From Avimicrobium caecorum (GTDB lineage: Bacteria; Bacillota; Clostridia; Oscillospirales; Ruminococcaceae): a stretch of 19,689 nucleotides of DNA. Shown here piece after piece: positions 1 to 5,784 of the stretch. The first letter of the stretch is position 1. Every line of letters begins with the position of its first letter. Made by a program: the position numbers and the translations under genes. The stretch covers positions 1 through 19,689 of the forward strand of contig CAJFNJ010000027.1 of assembly GCA_904394705.1 (NCBI GenBank), read 5' to 3'. The notes beneath the pieces are model-generated. The model saw nothing but the letters and a program-made list of their open reading frames with translations, was not told where the DNA came from and searched no databases.

Positions 1-48
1 CGACTGTTAATCGCAGGGTCGTTGGTTCGAGTCCAACTTGGGGAGCCA
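1..48 (+). tRNA. tRNA-Asn (GTT), 5' end outside the window
   Basis: The window opens inside the anticodon arm. The loop CTGTTAA at 4-10 gives anticodon GTT (Asn). A complete T arm follows (GTTGG, loop TTCGAGT, CCAAC), then the 3' acceptor strand and an encoded CCA at 46-48. The D arm and 5' acceptor strand lie before position 1, so the cloverleaf cannot be fully checked. A terminator follows within five bases. Confidence 0.93.
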
Positions 49-52
49 TGCT

Positions 53-85
53 AAGAAGCATCCGTTTTTCGGGTGCTTCTTTTTT
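53..85 (+). terminator. Rho-independent terminator of tRNA-Asn
   Basis: AAGAAGCATCCG at 53-64 pairs with CGGGTGCTTCTT at 70-81 (12 pairs, one T-G wobble) around a five-T loop, followed by a T run. It sits directly behind the tRNA and separates it from the downstream secreted-protein gene. Confidence 0.9.
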
Positions 86-171
86 GTGTATGAAAAGTTG
101 AAATTTTTCCTCAGAATTTTTTGGATGCTGAATGGATTTCTGGTTTTCAATCGTATTAGTAGTGAAACCGG

Positions 172-199
172 TTGAAAAAGCTGAATTTTGATTTATAAT
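172..199 (+). promoter_or_regulatory. Candidate sigma-A promoter very close to the secreted-protein start
   Basis: TTGAAA at 172-177 and TATAAT at 194-199 are separated by 16 bases. The hexamers are good, but the position is odd: the usual start point, 6-8 bases after the -10, falls inside the AGGAGG ribosome binding site at 202-207. The transcript would lose part of that site. Either initiation is unusually early, or the hexamer match is fortuitous and another promoter in 86-171 is used. I saw no clear alternative there. The rest of 86-171 is AT-rich, with nothing else recognisable. Confidence 0.45.
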
Positions 200-215
200 T
201 CAGGAGGAAACATCT

Positions 216-638
216 ATGAAAAAGGTTCTTATGGGTTCTGTATTCGCTATGATCCTGGCTGCTGGCATCACTACTTCCCTGGCTGCTCCGGGCGGTTACC
301 GTGCTGCTGACCGTGATGGCATCTGTGACTATACTGCACAGTCCTCCGGCTGGGCTTACACCGACGAGGACAATGACGGCGTCTGTGACTATGCCGGTCA
401 GAGCGTTGGCTGGCGCTTTGTGGACGAGGATAACGATGGTGTCTGCGACTATGCCGGACAGGGTGGCTGCGGCTATGCGGACGCCGATGGCGATGGAGTT
501 TGCGATTACTACGGCAAAGGCGGCTGCGGTCGTGGTGCCGGCTTCGTAGATGAGAACGGCGATGGCGTCTGTGACTTCGGCAGCGGCACACGCCCCATGG
601 ATGGCACCGGCTACCGGCGCTGCGGCAGAAGCCGGTAA
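216..638 (+). CDS. Small secreted protein with five DxDxDG/Cys (EF-hand-like) repeats
   Basis: 140 residues. Residues 1-23 form a typical signal peptide (MKK, a hydrophobic core, then SLA before APGG), so the product is probably exported. The mature part consists of five units ending in DG(V/I)CD(Y/F). Four of them carry a full D-x-D-x-D-G pattern such as DEDNDGVCDY. That pattern resembles the calcium-binding loops of EF-hand, dockerin and thrombospondin type 3 repeats; calcium binding here is inference. Each unit carries one Cys. Gly/Tyr-rich linkers join the units, and the C-terminus is Arg-rich. The start is set by AGGAGG at 202-207. The sigma-factor gene begins 32 bases downstream with no terminator between, so cotranscription is likely. 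No enzymatic domain is visible, and no specific family name can be given. Confidence 0.85.
   Translation: MKKVLMGSVFAMILAAGITTSLAAPGGYRAADRDGICDYTAQSSGWAYTDEDNDGVCDYAGQSVGWRFVDEDNDGVCDYAGQGGCGYADADGDGVCDYYGKGGCGRGAGFVDENGDGVCDFGSGTRPMDGTGYRRCGRSR
303..578 (+). repeat. Degenerate tandem repeats encoding DxDxDGVCDY units
   Basis: Five imperfect copies of a segment encoding D-x-D-x-D-G-V-C-D-Y. The two central copies encode the same ten residues with different synonymous codons, so conservation is at protein level rather than from a recent DNA duplication. The first copy is shortened (DRDGICDY). Confidence 0.85.
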
Positions 639-670
639 GGATTCGGATATAAAAAGAGGGTTTGGGGTTT

Positions 671-1153
671 ATGCGGAGTGAATGGGAGGCGAACCGGGCC
701 ATTGACCGCTATGCGGATCTGGTCCGGCGGGTCTGTATGATTCATCTGAAGAATCATACGGATACCGAGGACATCTTTCAGACAGTTTTTCTGAAGTATG
801 TCACCGGCACCACGGAATTTGAGAGCGAGGAGCATGAGAAAGCCTGGTTTATCCGGGTGACTATCAATGCCTGCAAGGATCTTCTCCGGAGTTTTTTCCG
901 GAGCCGGACCGTTTCGCTGGATGATCTGCTGGAGCAGCCGGATCAGGTGCCGGAGGACCACCGGGAAGTGCTGGAAGCGGTGCTGGCACTGCCGGACAAG
1001 TACCGGGATGTGGTCTATCTGCACTATTATGAGGGCTATACGGCGCCCGAGATCGGAACCATTCTGCATAAAAACCCCAATACCGTCTATACACTGCTGA
1101 CCCGTGCCCGGGACGAACTGCGAAAGATGCTGGGAGGTGAGGACTTTGAGTAA
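671..1153 (+). CDS. ECF-type RNA polymerase sigma factor
   Basis: 160 residues from ATG 671. The N-terminal region 2 contains a segment around DTEDIFQTVFLKY, the typical sigma-70 region 2 signature. The C-terminal region 4 has a helix-turn-helix pattern (LPDKYRDVVYLHYYEGYTAP, then IGTILHKNPNTV and LLTRARDELRKML). Region 3 is absent and the length is right for the ECF group. It should direct RNA polymerase to a small envelope-stress or signal-specific regulon. The ATG at 671 fits the GAGGG upstream better than the TTG at 662, which lies too close to it. The reading frame overlaps the anti-sigma gene by 8 bases, so the two are translationally coupled. The signal and the target promoters are not evident. 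Confidence 0.92.
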   Translation: MRSEWEANRAIDRYADLVRRVCMIHLKNHTDTEDIFQTVFLKYVTGTTEFESEEHEKAWFIRVTINACKDLLRSFFRSRTVSLDDLLEQPDQVPEDHREVLEAVLALPDKYRDVVYLHYYEGYTAPEIGTILHKNPNTVYTLLTRARDELRKMLGGEDFE

Positions 1154-1904
1154 AAATCTGAAAGAGGCATTTGACAGCATCCACGCTGATCCGGCGCTGA
1201 AGGAGTCCACACGGGCTTTCCTGCGGGAGAAAACCGGGAATTATACAGCTCCGGAGCCCCGGCGGCGCAGCGGAGGATTCCGGCGTCTGGCACCGGCTCT
1301 GGCCTGCGCAGCCCTGCTGGTGGTGGGTCTGAGCGGCTATCAGGCCTATTTCACCCCGACTTCTGCCATCAGCATTGACATCAACCCCTCGGTGGAGCTG
1401 GAGATCAACCGGTTCGACCGGGTCATCACCATGGAAGGGCTCAACGATGACGGTACTGCTCTGGCAGCTGAGCTGAATGTCCGGTTCCTGAGCTATGATG
1501 ACGCCCTGGAGCAGATCATCGCCAGCGACGCCATCCAGCAGTGCCTGGCGGACGATGGGGTCCTCTCCATCGTGGTGAGCGGCGACAATGAGGTGCAGCA
1601 GCAGGAGATCCTCAGCTGTGCCCAGCGCTGCACCTTCGGCGAGAGCAACGCGCACTGCTACGCCGGCAGCTTGGAGGATCTGGCTGAGGCCCAGGCCCTG
1701 GGGCTGCCCCTGGGCAAGTACCACGCCTATGAGGAGCTGCATGCCCTTGATCCGAGCATTACGCCGGAGGAGGCCGCCGGCATGACCATGCGGGAGCTCC
1801 GGGACCGGATCGATGCCTGTCAGAACGGCGATGAAGAGGAGTCCTATGAAGGCGGCGGAGGCGGTCAGCATCAGCATGGAGGCCGCTGGAACCAGCATGA
1901 ATAG
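1146..1904 (+). CDS. RsgI-like transmembrane anti-sigma factor with His-rich tail
   Basis: 252 residues from TTG 1146. GGAGGTG lies six bases upstream, and the start overlaps the sigma gene, which argues for this TTG. A cytoplasmic segment of about 47 residues comes first and presumably binds the sigma factor. One membrane helix follows (about residues 48-69). The extracytoplasmic part begins with ISIDINPSVELEINRFDRV, the hallmark of RsgI-type middle domains. Its Asn80-Pro81 pair corresponds to the site where characterised RsgI proteins are reported to cleave themselves; cleavage here is inference. The outer region also has several Cys residues (CAQRC, HCY). The tail is Gly- and His-rich (GGGGGQHQHGGRWNQHE), which suggests metal binding. 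Partner: the ECF sigma factor immediately upstream. A terminator follows at 1911-1939. Confidence 0.87.
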   Translation: MSKNLKEAFDSIHADPALKESTRAFLREKTGNYTAPEPRRRSGGFRRLAPALACAALLVVGLSGYQAYFTPTSAISIDINPSVELEINRFDRVITMEGLNDDGTALAAELNVRFLSYDDALEQIIASDAIQQCLADDGVLSIVVSGDNEVQQQEILSCAQRCTFGESNAHCYAGSLEDLAEAQALGLPLGKYHAYEELHALDPSITPEEAAGMTMRELRDRIDACQNGDEEESYEGGGGGQHQHGGRWNQHE

Positions 1905-1910
1905 AGTAAA

Positions 1911-1939
1911 ACAGCCGGGGCAATGCTCCGGCTGTTTTT
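1911..1939 (+). terminator. Rho-independent terminator of the sigma/anti-sigma unit
   Basis: ACAGCCGGGGC pairs with GCTCCGGCTGT (11 pairs, one G-T wobble) around the loop AAT, followed by TTTTT. It begins six bases after the anti-sigma stop. Confidence 0.92.
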
Positions 1940-1949
1940 GTTCTGGCAG

Positions 1950-1988
1950 AAAAAAGGGACCAACCGTCCGGGGTGGGCGGTTGGTCCC
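1950..1988 (-). terminator. Minus-strand terminator of the cysteine-rich gene
   Basis: GGGACCAACCG at 1956-1966 pairs with CGGTTGGTCCC at 1978-1988. Read on the minus strand, the hairpin is followed by six T residues (plus-strand A run 1950-1955), so it stops transcription coming from the right. A second hairpin without a T run, GCTGTCC/GGACAGC at 1995-2012, lies between it and the stop codon. This terminator is strong support for a real minus-strand gene at 2023-2622. Confidence 0.9.
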
Positions 1989-2022
1989 CATGGCGCTGTC
2001 CGTCCGGACAGCAAAGGTATGG

Positions 2023-2622
2023 TTACCGGCAGCAAACCTGCAGTACGGCACAGATTCCGGCGCCGCGGCAGTTGTTCACAGCATTGCGGCGTACCACTCT
2101 GGCACATACATTGGTGAAGCGCATGCAGGACTCAGGCAGATAAACCTGGGTAGTCTGTGTAGTGGTGGCAGTACGGCGGCAGCCGCAGCGGTCGATATAG
2201 TCCATGGTGGCAGTGTAGCTGACACTGGTGACATACCGTCCCGAGATCAGTGCGGTGTTGACCGAGTTGATGGCGATCCCCGAGCAGCAGACCTTGCAGA
2301 CGCCGCTGGCAGGAATGGTTACATGAAGTTGTGTATAGGTGCAGTTGCCGTTGCAGCTGCCATTACAGCCGCTGATGCAGCCATTGTTGCAGCTGCCGCA
2401 GTTGCCGCTGCAGCCGCAGGAGCAGCCGGTGTGGGCAGTACAGCTGGAACAGCCGCAGGAACCGGAACGGGAAGAACCGGAGCAGCTGCTGCATCCGCAG
2501 GAGCCGGAACAGCCACAGGAGTTGGAGCAGCCGCTGTTGCAGCCGCAGGACGAACATCTATTGCAGGAGCCCCAGATGCTGGAGCAGGAATTGCAGGAAT
2601 TATTGGAACATGTCATATTCAA
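2023..2622 (-). CDS. Cysteine-rich protein of unknown function
   Basis: 199 residues from TTG 2622, or 197 from the ATG at 2616. AGGAGG lies six bases before the TTG and twelve before the ATG. About 36 residues are Cys. The N-terminal half (about residues 5-94) holds some 25 Cys in Cys/Ser/Gly/Asn-rich sequence with many CxC and CxxC steps (SCGCSGSCGCSSC), almost no charged residues and no signal peptide. The C-terminal half (about 95-199) is of ordinary composition with beta-like segments (VTSVSYTATMDYIDRCGC) and paired Cys near the end. Codon use matches the neighbouring genes. The gene is convergent to the anti-sigma gene and has its own minus-strand terminator. Possibilities include a disulfide- or metal-crosslinked surface or spore-layer protein, or a metal-binding protein. 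None is shown by the sequence, and I do not recognise the family. Confidence 0.82.
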   Translation of the reverse strand: MNMTCSNNSCNSCSSIWGSCNRCSSCGCNSGCSNSCGCSGSCGCSSCSGSSRSGSCGCSSCTAHTGCSCGCSGNCGSCNNGCISGCNGSCNGNCTYTQLHVTIPASGVCKVCCSGIAINSVNTALISGRYVTSVSYTATMDYIDRCGCRRTATTTQTTQVYLPESCMRFTNVCARVVRRNAVNNCRGAGICAVLQVCCR

Positions 2623-2657
2623 TCAAAACCTCCTATTCAGTGGTTTGCTCCATCCTA

Positions 2658-2700
2658 TTCTGCCGGCGGGAAAAGTGTGAGGGATTTTCTGCCGGGAAAA
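2658..2700. repeat. Short direct repeat upstream of the cysteine-rich gene
   Basis: TTCTGCCGGCGGGAAAA at 2658-2674 and TTCTGCCGGGAAAA at 2687-2700 are near-identical copies, 29 bases apart start to start. They lie 36-78 bases before the minus-strand start. They could be regulator sites or a chance duplication. No convincing -35/-10 pair was found for this gene in 2640-2950. Confidence 0.45.
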
Positions 2701-2792
2701 ATAAAGGCACGGGGAATCGCGCCGGAAAGGCCGGGGCCGGACTGTACCGCCGGAGGAGATCCCGGGCAGGAAGGGGAGGAGAGTGACACGGC

Positions 2793-2900
2793 ATGGAAGA
2801 AAATTTTGAGAAAGCGGGAAAAATTATTTTTGGAAAATCCGCGGGAAACCCCCGGAATGAAGGAAAACATACCGGACAGGCCGCCCGAAAAAGCGCGTAG
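2793..2900 (+). CDS. Possible 35-residue small protein
   Basis: An ATG at 2793 opens a 35-codon frame ending with TAG at 2898-2900. A purine-rich AGGGGAGGAG lies about 12 bases upstream. The peptide is basic and hydrophilic (begins MEENFEKAGKIIFGK) with no recognisable domain. No promoter is visible and the spacing is long. It lies in the otherwise gene-free stretch 2640-2955, which also holds the upstream region of the minus-strand cysteine-rich gene. Weakly supported. Confidence 0.18.
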   Translation: MEENFEKAGKIIFGKSAGNPRNEGKHTGQAARKSA

Positions 2901-2955
2901 TGATGCGGTTTTTGCAGAAGAGGCGAAAAAAGCAGAAAAACTTTCAAAAAAAGTA

Positions 2956-2984
2956 TTGACATCCGGCAATCGGATTGATATAAT
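2956..2984 (+). promoter_or_regulatory. Perfect consensus sigma-A promoter of tRNA-Thr
   Basis: TTGACA at 2956-2961 and TATAAT at 2979-2984 are separated by exactly 17 bases. Transcription should start near 2991, about 36 bases before the mature tRNA. Both hexamers match consensus in full, as expected for a strong stable-RNA promoter. Confidence 0.95.
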
Positions 2985-3026
2985 AAACAAGCAGTCAGCG
3001 ATGACCCACAAAAATAAATCAGAAAT

Positions 3027-3102
3027 GCTGCTATGGCTCAGTAGGCAGAGCACGTCCTTGGTAAGGACGAGGTCACCAGTTCGAATCTGGTTAGCAGCTC
3101 CA
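3027..3102 (+). tRNA. tRNA-Thr (GGT)
   Basis: A complete 76-base cloverleaf. Acceptor GCTGCTA pairs with TAGCAGC, followed by discriminator T and encoded CCA. The D stem is GCTC/GAGC. The anticodon stem CGTCC/GGACG encloses loop TTGGTAA, giving anticodon GGT (Thr, codon ACC). The T stem ACCAG/CTGGT encloses TTCGAAT. It is a single-gene unit with its own promoter and terminator. Confidence 0.97.
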
Positions 3103-3107
3103 AAATC

Positions 3108-3139
3108 AGACGATTACGGCATTCGTAGTCGTCTTTTTT
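3108..3139 (+). terminator. Rho-independent terminator of tRNA-Thr
   Basis: AGACGATTACG pairs with CGTAGTCGTCT (one T-G wobble), followed by a T run. It starts six bases after the tRNA CCA. Confidence 0.92.
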
Positions 3140-3179
3140 CTTACTCCGGCAGACCGCCCAAGGAAAGGACAGAAGAAAT

Positions 3180-3602
3180 ATGGAGATACAGAATACTGCA
3201 GCCAAAAGCTGTGAAAATCTTGCCGCCACTGCGGTGGAGTATGCCGCCAGCCTCGGGAAGGTGCTGGACTACACCCCTGCCAGCGTATCGGTTCTGGACG
3301 AGATCCTGCAGATCTACCATGAGGACATCCACCACTCCGAGCCCACAGAGGATCAGGTGTACAGTGTGGCCCTGATCTTCGGCGCCTATCTGGGAGAGTG
3401 CATCCGTCTGAGTGTCCCGCAGGACAGCGGCTGTCAGTGGGTGATCGTCGAGGGCGAACCGGTGCTGGATCAGATGGGTGTCCGGTTCGGTCCGGTGAGC
3501 AAGGTCTACCGCCGCCTGACCAACTGCGAAGAGGAAAGCCTGATCCCTTATTTCCATGTTGTGGCTGGGTTTGTCCGGGAACGCCCGGAATTTGACTCCT
3601 GA
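3180..3602 (+). CDS. Hypothetical protein, small soluble domain
   Basis: 140 residues, acidic, with no signal peptide or membrane segment. The pattern (LGKVLDYTPASVSVLDEIL near residues 27-45, then a helix ending in FGAYLGECIRL around residues 70-80, QWVI, and PVSKVYRRL in the second half) recalls small uncharacterised domains of the DUF3806 kind, in which an alpha-helical N-terminus precedes a short strand region. That resemblance is from memory and not tested. The ATG at 3180 has AAAGGA about ten bases upstream. The gene begins some 40 bases after the tRNA-Thr terminator and ends at its own terminator, so it is probably monocistronic. No promoter is clear in the short gap. Confidence 0.8.
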   Translation: MEIQNTAAKSCENLAATAVEYAASLGKVLDYTPASVSVLDEILQIYHEDIHHSEPTEDQVYSVALIFGAYLGECIRLSVPQDSGCQWVIVEGEPVLDQMGVRFGPVSKVYRRLTNCEEESLIPYFHVVAGFVRERPEFDS

Positions 3603-3611
3603 TCCTTCAGA

Positions 3612-3646
3612 CTCCCTGGTTTTTTCATGACCAGGGGTTCTTTTTT
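3612..3646 (+). terminator. Rho-independent terminator after the hypothetical gene
   Basis: CCCTGGT at 3614-3620 pairs with ACCAGGG at 3630-3636, followed closely by TTTTTT at 3641-3646. It isolates the hypothetical gene from the nucleoside salvage operon. Confidence 0.85.
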
Positions 3647-3722
3647 GCAGGAAGTCCAATATTTCCGATAGATTCGACAGCATTTCCATTAAAACATTGT
3701 GTAAATTTCAGATGGCTTTTGG

Positions 3723-3752
3723 TTGACAATCCTTTTACATTCCCGATATACT
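3723..3752 (+). promoter_or_regulatory. Promoter of the nucleoside salvage operon
   Basis: TTGACA at 3723-3728 and TATACT at 3747-3752 with an 18-base spacer. It implies a leader of about 95 bases before the kinase start. The leader contains a small hairpin (ACCGGG at 3803-3808 with CCCGGT at 3815-3820), which lies ahead of the ribosome binding site. No operator palindrome is obvious. Confidence 0.85.
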
Positions 3753-3853
3753 TATACCAATAGCGTATTTTTGACTGTGTTTGCGCTGTTTTTACAGGTT
3801 GTACCGGGCAGGGACCCGGTCATTTGTTTACCACACTGCAAAGAGGTGCTGAG

Positions 3854-4753
3854 ATGAAGGTATTGAATTTCGGTTCGCTGAATCTGGACTATGTCTATTC
3901 AGTGGACAATTTTTTGCGCCCCGGCGAGACCAAAAGCGCCATGGATCGCAATACATTCCTGGGCGGCAAGGGCTTTAACCAGTCCATTGCTCTGGCTAAG
4001 GCAGGAATTCCGGTCTATCACGCTGGCAACGCCGGTGAGTCTGCCGAGGTGTTCCGCCGGGAACTGGAACAGTATGGCGCGGATGTCCGCTTCCTGAAGG
4101 GCGGCGATGAGGTCTGCGGTCATGCCATGATCCAGGTGGACAGCCGTGGTCAGAACTGTATCCTGATCTTCCATGGCTCCAACTACAACATTGATGAAGC
4201 CTATGTGGACAGTGTACTGGATCAGTTCGAAAGCGGCGATATGGTAGTGCTGCAGAATGAGATCAATACTACCCACTATATTATTGAAGAAGCCTACAAG
4301 CGGGGCATGAAGATTGCCCTGAATCCCTCTCCCTATGATGAGACCATCCATCGTATGCCGCTGGAAAAGCTCAGCTGGCTGGTGCTCAATGAGGTGGAGG
4401 TCAAGGATCTCTCGGGTCAGGATACCGAGGAGGCCTATGTCCGCTGGTTCCGGGAACGCTTCCCGGATCTCCGGGTGGTAGTCACCCTGGGACGCCGCGG
4501 CGCCATGTATATCGACCGGGACCAGGTGATCCGTCACCCGGCCTATAATACCACCATTGTGGATACCACCGCGGCGGGCGATGTATTCACCGGCTTCTTC
4601 CTGGCAGGCCAGGCACAGGGCCGTGCGGTGGAGGAGACCATGCAGATCGCTTCCAAGGCAGCGGGCATCAGTGTATCCCGTCATGGAGCAGCTGCTTCGG
4701 CTCCCACCATAGATGAGGTAATGGCAGCCGAACTGGAACCGGTGCAGCTCTGA
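3854..4753 (+). CDS. Ribokinase-like PfkB family sugar kinase
   Basis: 299 residues, the usual ribokinase length. Residues 37-43 (GGKGFNQ) match the first PfkB signature, the substrate-binding GGKG. Residues 237-243 (DTTAAGD) match the second, with Asp243 as the probable catalytic base. It should phosphorylate a sugar with ATP; ribose to ribose 5-phosphate is most likely, because two nucleoside hydrolases that release ribose follow in the same operon. Family membership is clear, but substrate specificity is inferred from context. The ATG at 3854 has AGAGGTG five bases upstream; an in-frame ATG at 3824 lacks such a site. No transport gene accompanies the operon in this window. Confidence 0.9.
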   Translation: MKVLNFGSLNLDYVYSVDNFLRPGETKSAMDRNTFLGGKGFNQSIALAKAGIPVYHAGNAGESAEVFRRELEQYGADVRFLKGGDEVCGHAMIQVDSRGQNCILIFHGSNYNIDEAYVDSVLDQFESGDMVVLQNEINTTHYIIEEAYKRGMKIALNPSPYDETIHRMPLEKLSWLVLNEVEVKDLSGQDTEEAYVRWFRERFPDLRVVVTLGRRGAMYIDRDQVIRHPAYNTTIVDTTAAGDVFTGFFLAGQAQGRAVEETMQIASKAAGISVSRHGAAASAPTIDEVMAAELEPVQL

Positions 4754-4816
4754 GTGATTCAGAACGATCAAGGGAATTGCTGCCATATTGCGGCAGAACA
4801 ATACAGGAGGATCAAT

Positions 4817-5770
4817 ATGAGGAAAATCCCGATTATTATGGACTGTGACCCCGGACATGACGACGCCCTGGCAATGCTGTGGGCGCTTTCCGAGCCGGAA
4901 AAGCTGGAGATCAAGGCGGTGACCATTGTTGCCGGCAACCAGACCCTGGAAAAGACCACCCGCAATGCTCTGCGGGTACTGACCTTCGCGGGGGTACACA
5001 ACATTCCTGTTGCCATGGGTGCGGACCATCCGCTGATGCGTCCTTCCATCTTTGAGGAAGGCGTTACCGAGATGGTACACGGTCAGTCCGGTCTGGACGG
5101 CCCGGCTATGCCCGAACCCGGCTTTGCTCCCGAGAAGATGTCGGCTCTGCAGCTGCTCATCAAGACCATCGAGGAGAGCGAGGAGAAGATCACTCTGGTG
5201 CCCACCGGCCCGCTGACCAACATTGCGGCGCTGTTCCTGGTGCGTCCTGACCTCAAGGAGAAGATCGAGCGCATCTCCCTCATGGGAGGCGGCGCTTACA
5301 CCGGCAACTGGACCCCGGCTGCCGAGTACAACATCTATGTGGACCCCGAGGCCGCCAGCATTGTATTCAACTCCGGCGTGCCCATCGTGATGGCTGGTCT
5401 GGATGTGACCCATCAGGCCTACATCACCCGGGAAGAGAATGAGATCCTCCGTCAGAAGGGCGGACGCATCGCTGTCTTTGCCGCTGAGCTCATCGACTTC
5501 TTCAGCCGTTACCACTACGAGGTGGAGAAGCTGCCCGGCTGCACCATCCACGATGCCTGTGCCGTGGCTTACCTCTGTCATCCCGAGATCTTCGTGGAGA
5601 AGCAGTGCCATGTGGACATCGAGCTGGAGGGCAGCCTTACTGCCGGTACCACTGTCTGCGATCCCGGCAACTATGAGGGCAAGGAAAAGAATGCCACCGT
5701 CCTGTACGGTGTGGACCGTGAGAAGTTTGCCGAGCTGTTCATCGAAGCGATGAGCAAGCTGGACAAGTAA
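4817..5770 (+). CDS. Nucleoside hydrolase 1 (IUNH superfamily, RihA/RihB-like)
   Basis: 317 residues. The N-terminus carries DCDPGHDDA (residues 9-17), the calcium-binding Asp cluster that defines inosine/uridine-preferring nucleoside hydrolases. HGQSGLDGPAMPEP begins at His88, and the conserved PTGPLTNIA and MGGG segments follow. His245 in the HDACAVAYL segment matches the active-site His of the family. The enzyme cleaves the N-glycosidic bond of ribonucleosides to free base and ribose, in the cytoplasm. The sequence looks closest to the RihA/RihB type, which prefers pyrimidine nucleosides; preference is inferred. ATG 4817 has AGGAGG six bases upstream. Its gene lies between the sugar kinase and a paralogue. 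Confidence 0.93.
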   Translation: MRKIPIIMDCDPGHDDALAMLWALSEPEKLEIKAVTIVAGNQTLEKTTRNALRVLTFAGVHNIPVAMGADHPLMRPSIFEEGVTEMVHGQSGLDGPAMPEPGFAPEKMSALQLLIKTIEESEEKITLVPTGPLTNIAALFLVRPDLKEKIERISLMGGGAYTGNWTPAAEYNIYVDPEAASIVFNSGVPIVMAGLDVTHQAYITREENEILRQKGGRIAVFAAELIDFFSRYHYEVEKLPGCTIHDACAVAYLCHPEIFVEKQCHVDIELEGSLTAGTTVCDPGNYEGKEKNATVLYGVDREKFAELFIEAMSKLDK

Positions 5771-5784
5771 GGGGAGGAAACAAG

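Noticed and set aside
2336..2616. Repetitive GC-rich DNA that could be read as a CRISPR-like or satellite array
   Set aside because: No constant repeat/spacer periodicity; the repetition follows the Cys/Ser/Gly codons of the minus-strand gene.
1813..3375. Long plus-strand open frame, Ala/Gly-rich, across the cysteine-rich gene and tRNA-Thr
   Set aside because: It crosses a terminator, a perfect promoter and a tRNA, and its alanine-rich part is the complement of the Cys/Ser/Gly codons of the minus-strand gene.
3803..3820. ACCGGG/CCCGGT hairpin before the sugar kinase as a riboswitch or operator
   Set aside because: Only six pairs, no T run and no larger conserved fold visible; noted in the promoter entry only.
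4754..4816. In-frame upstream extension of nucleoside hydrolase 1
   Set aside because: The 21 extra residues are not family-like, and AGGAGG lies directly before ATG 4817.
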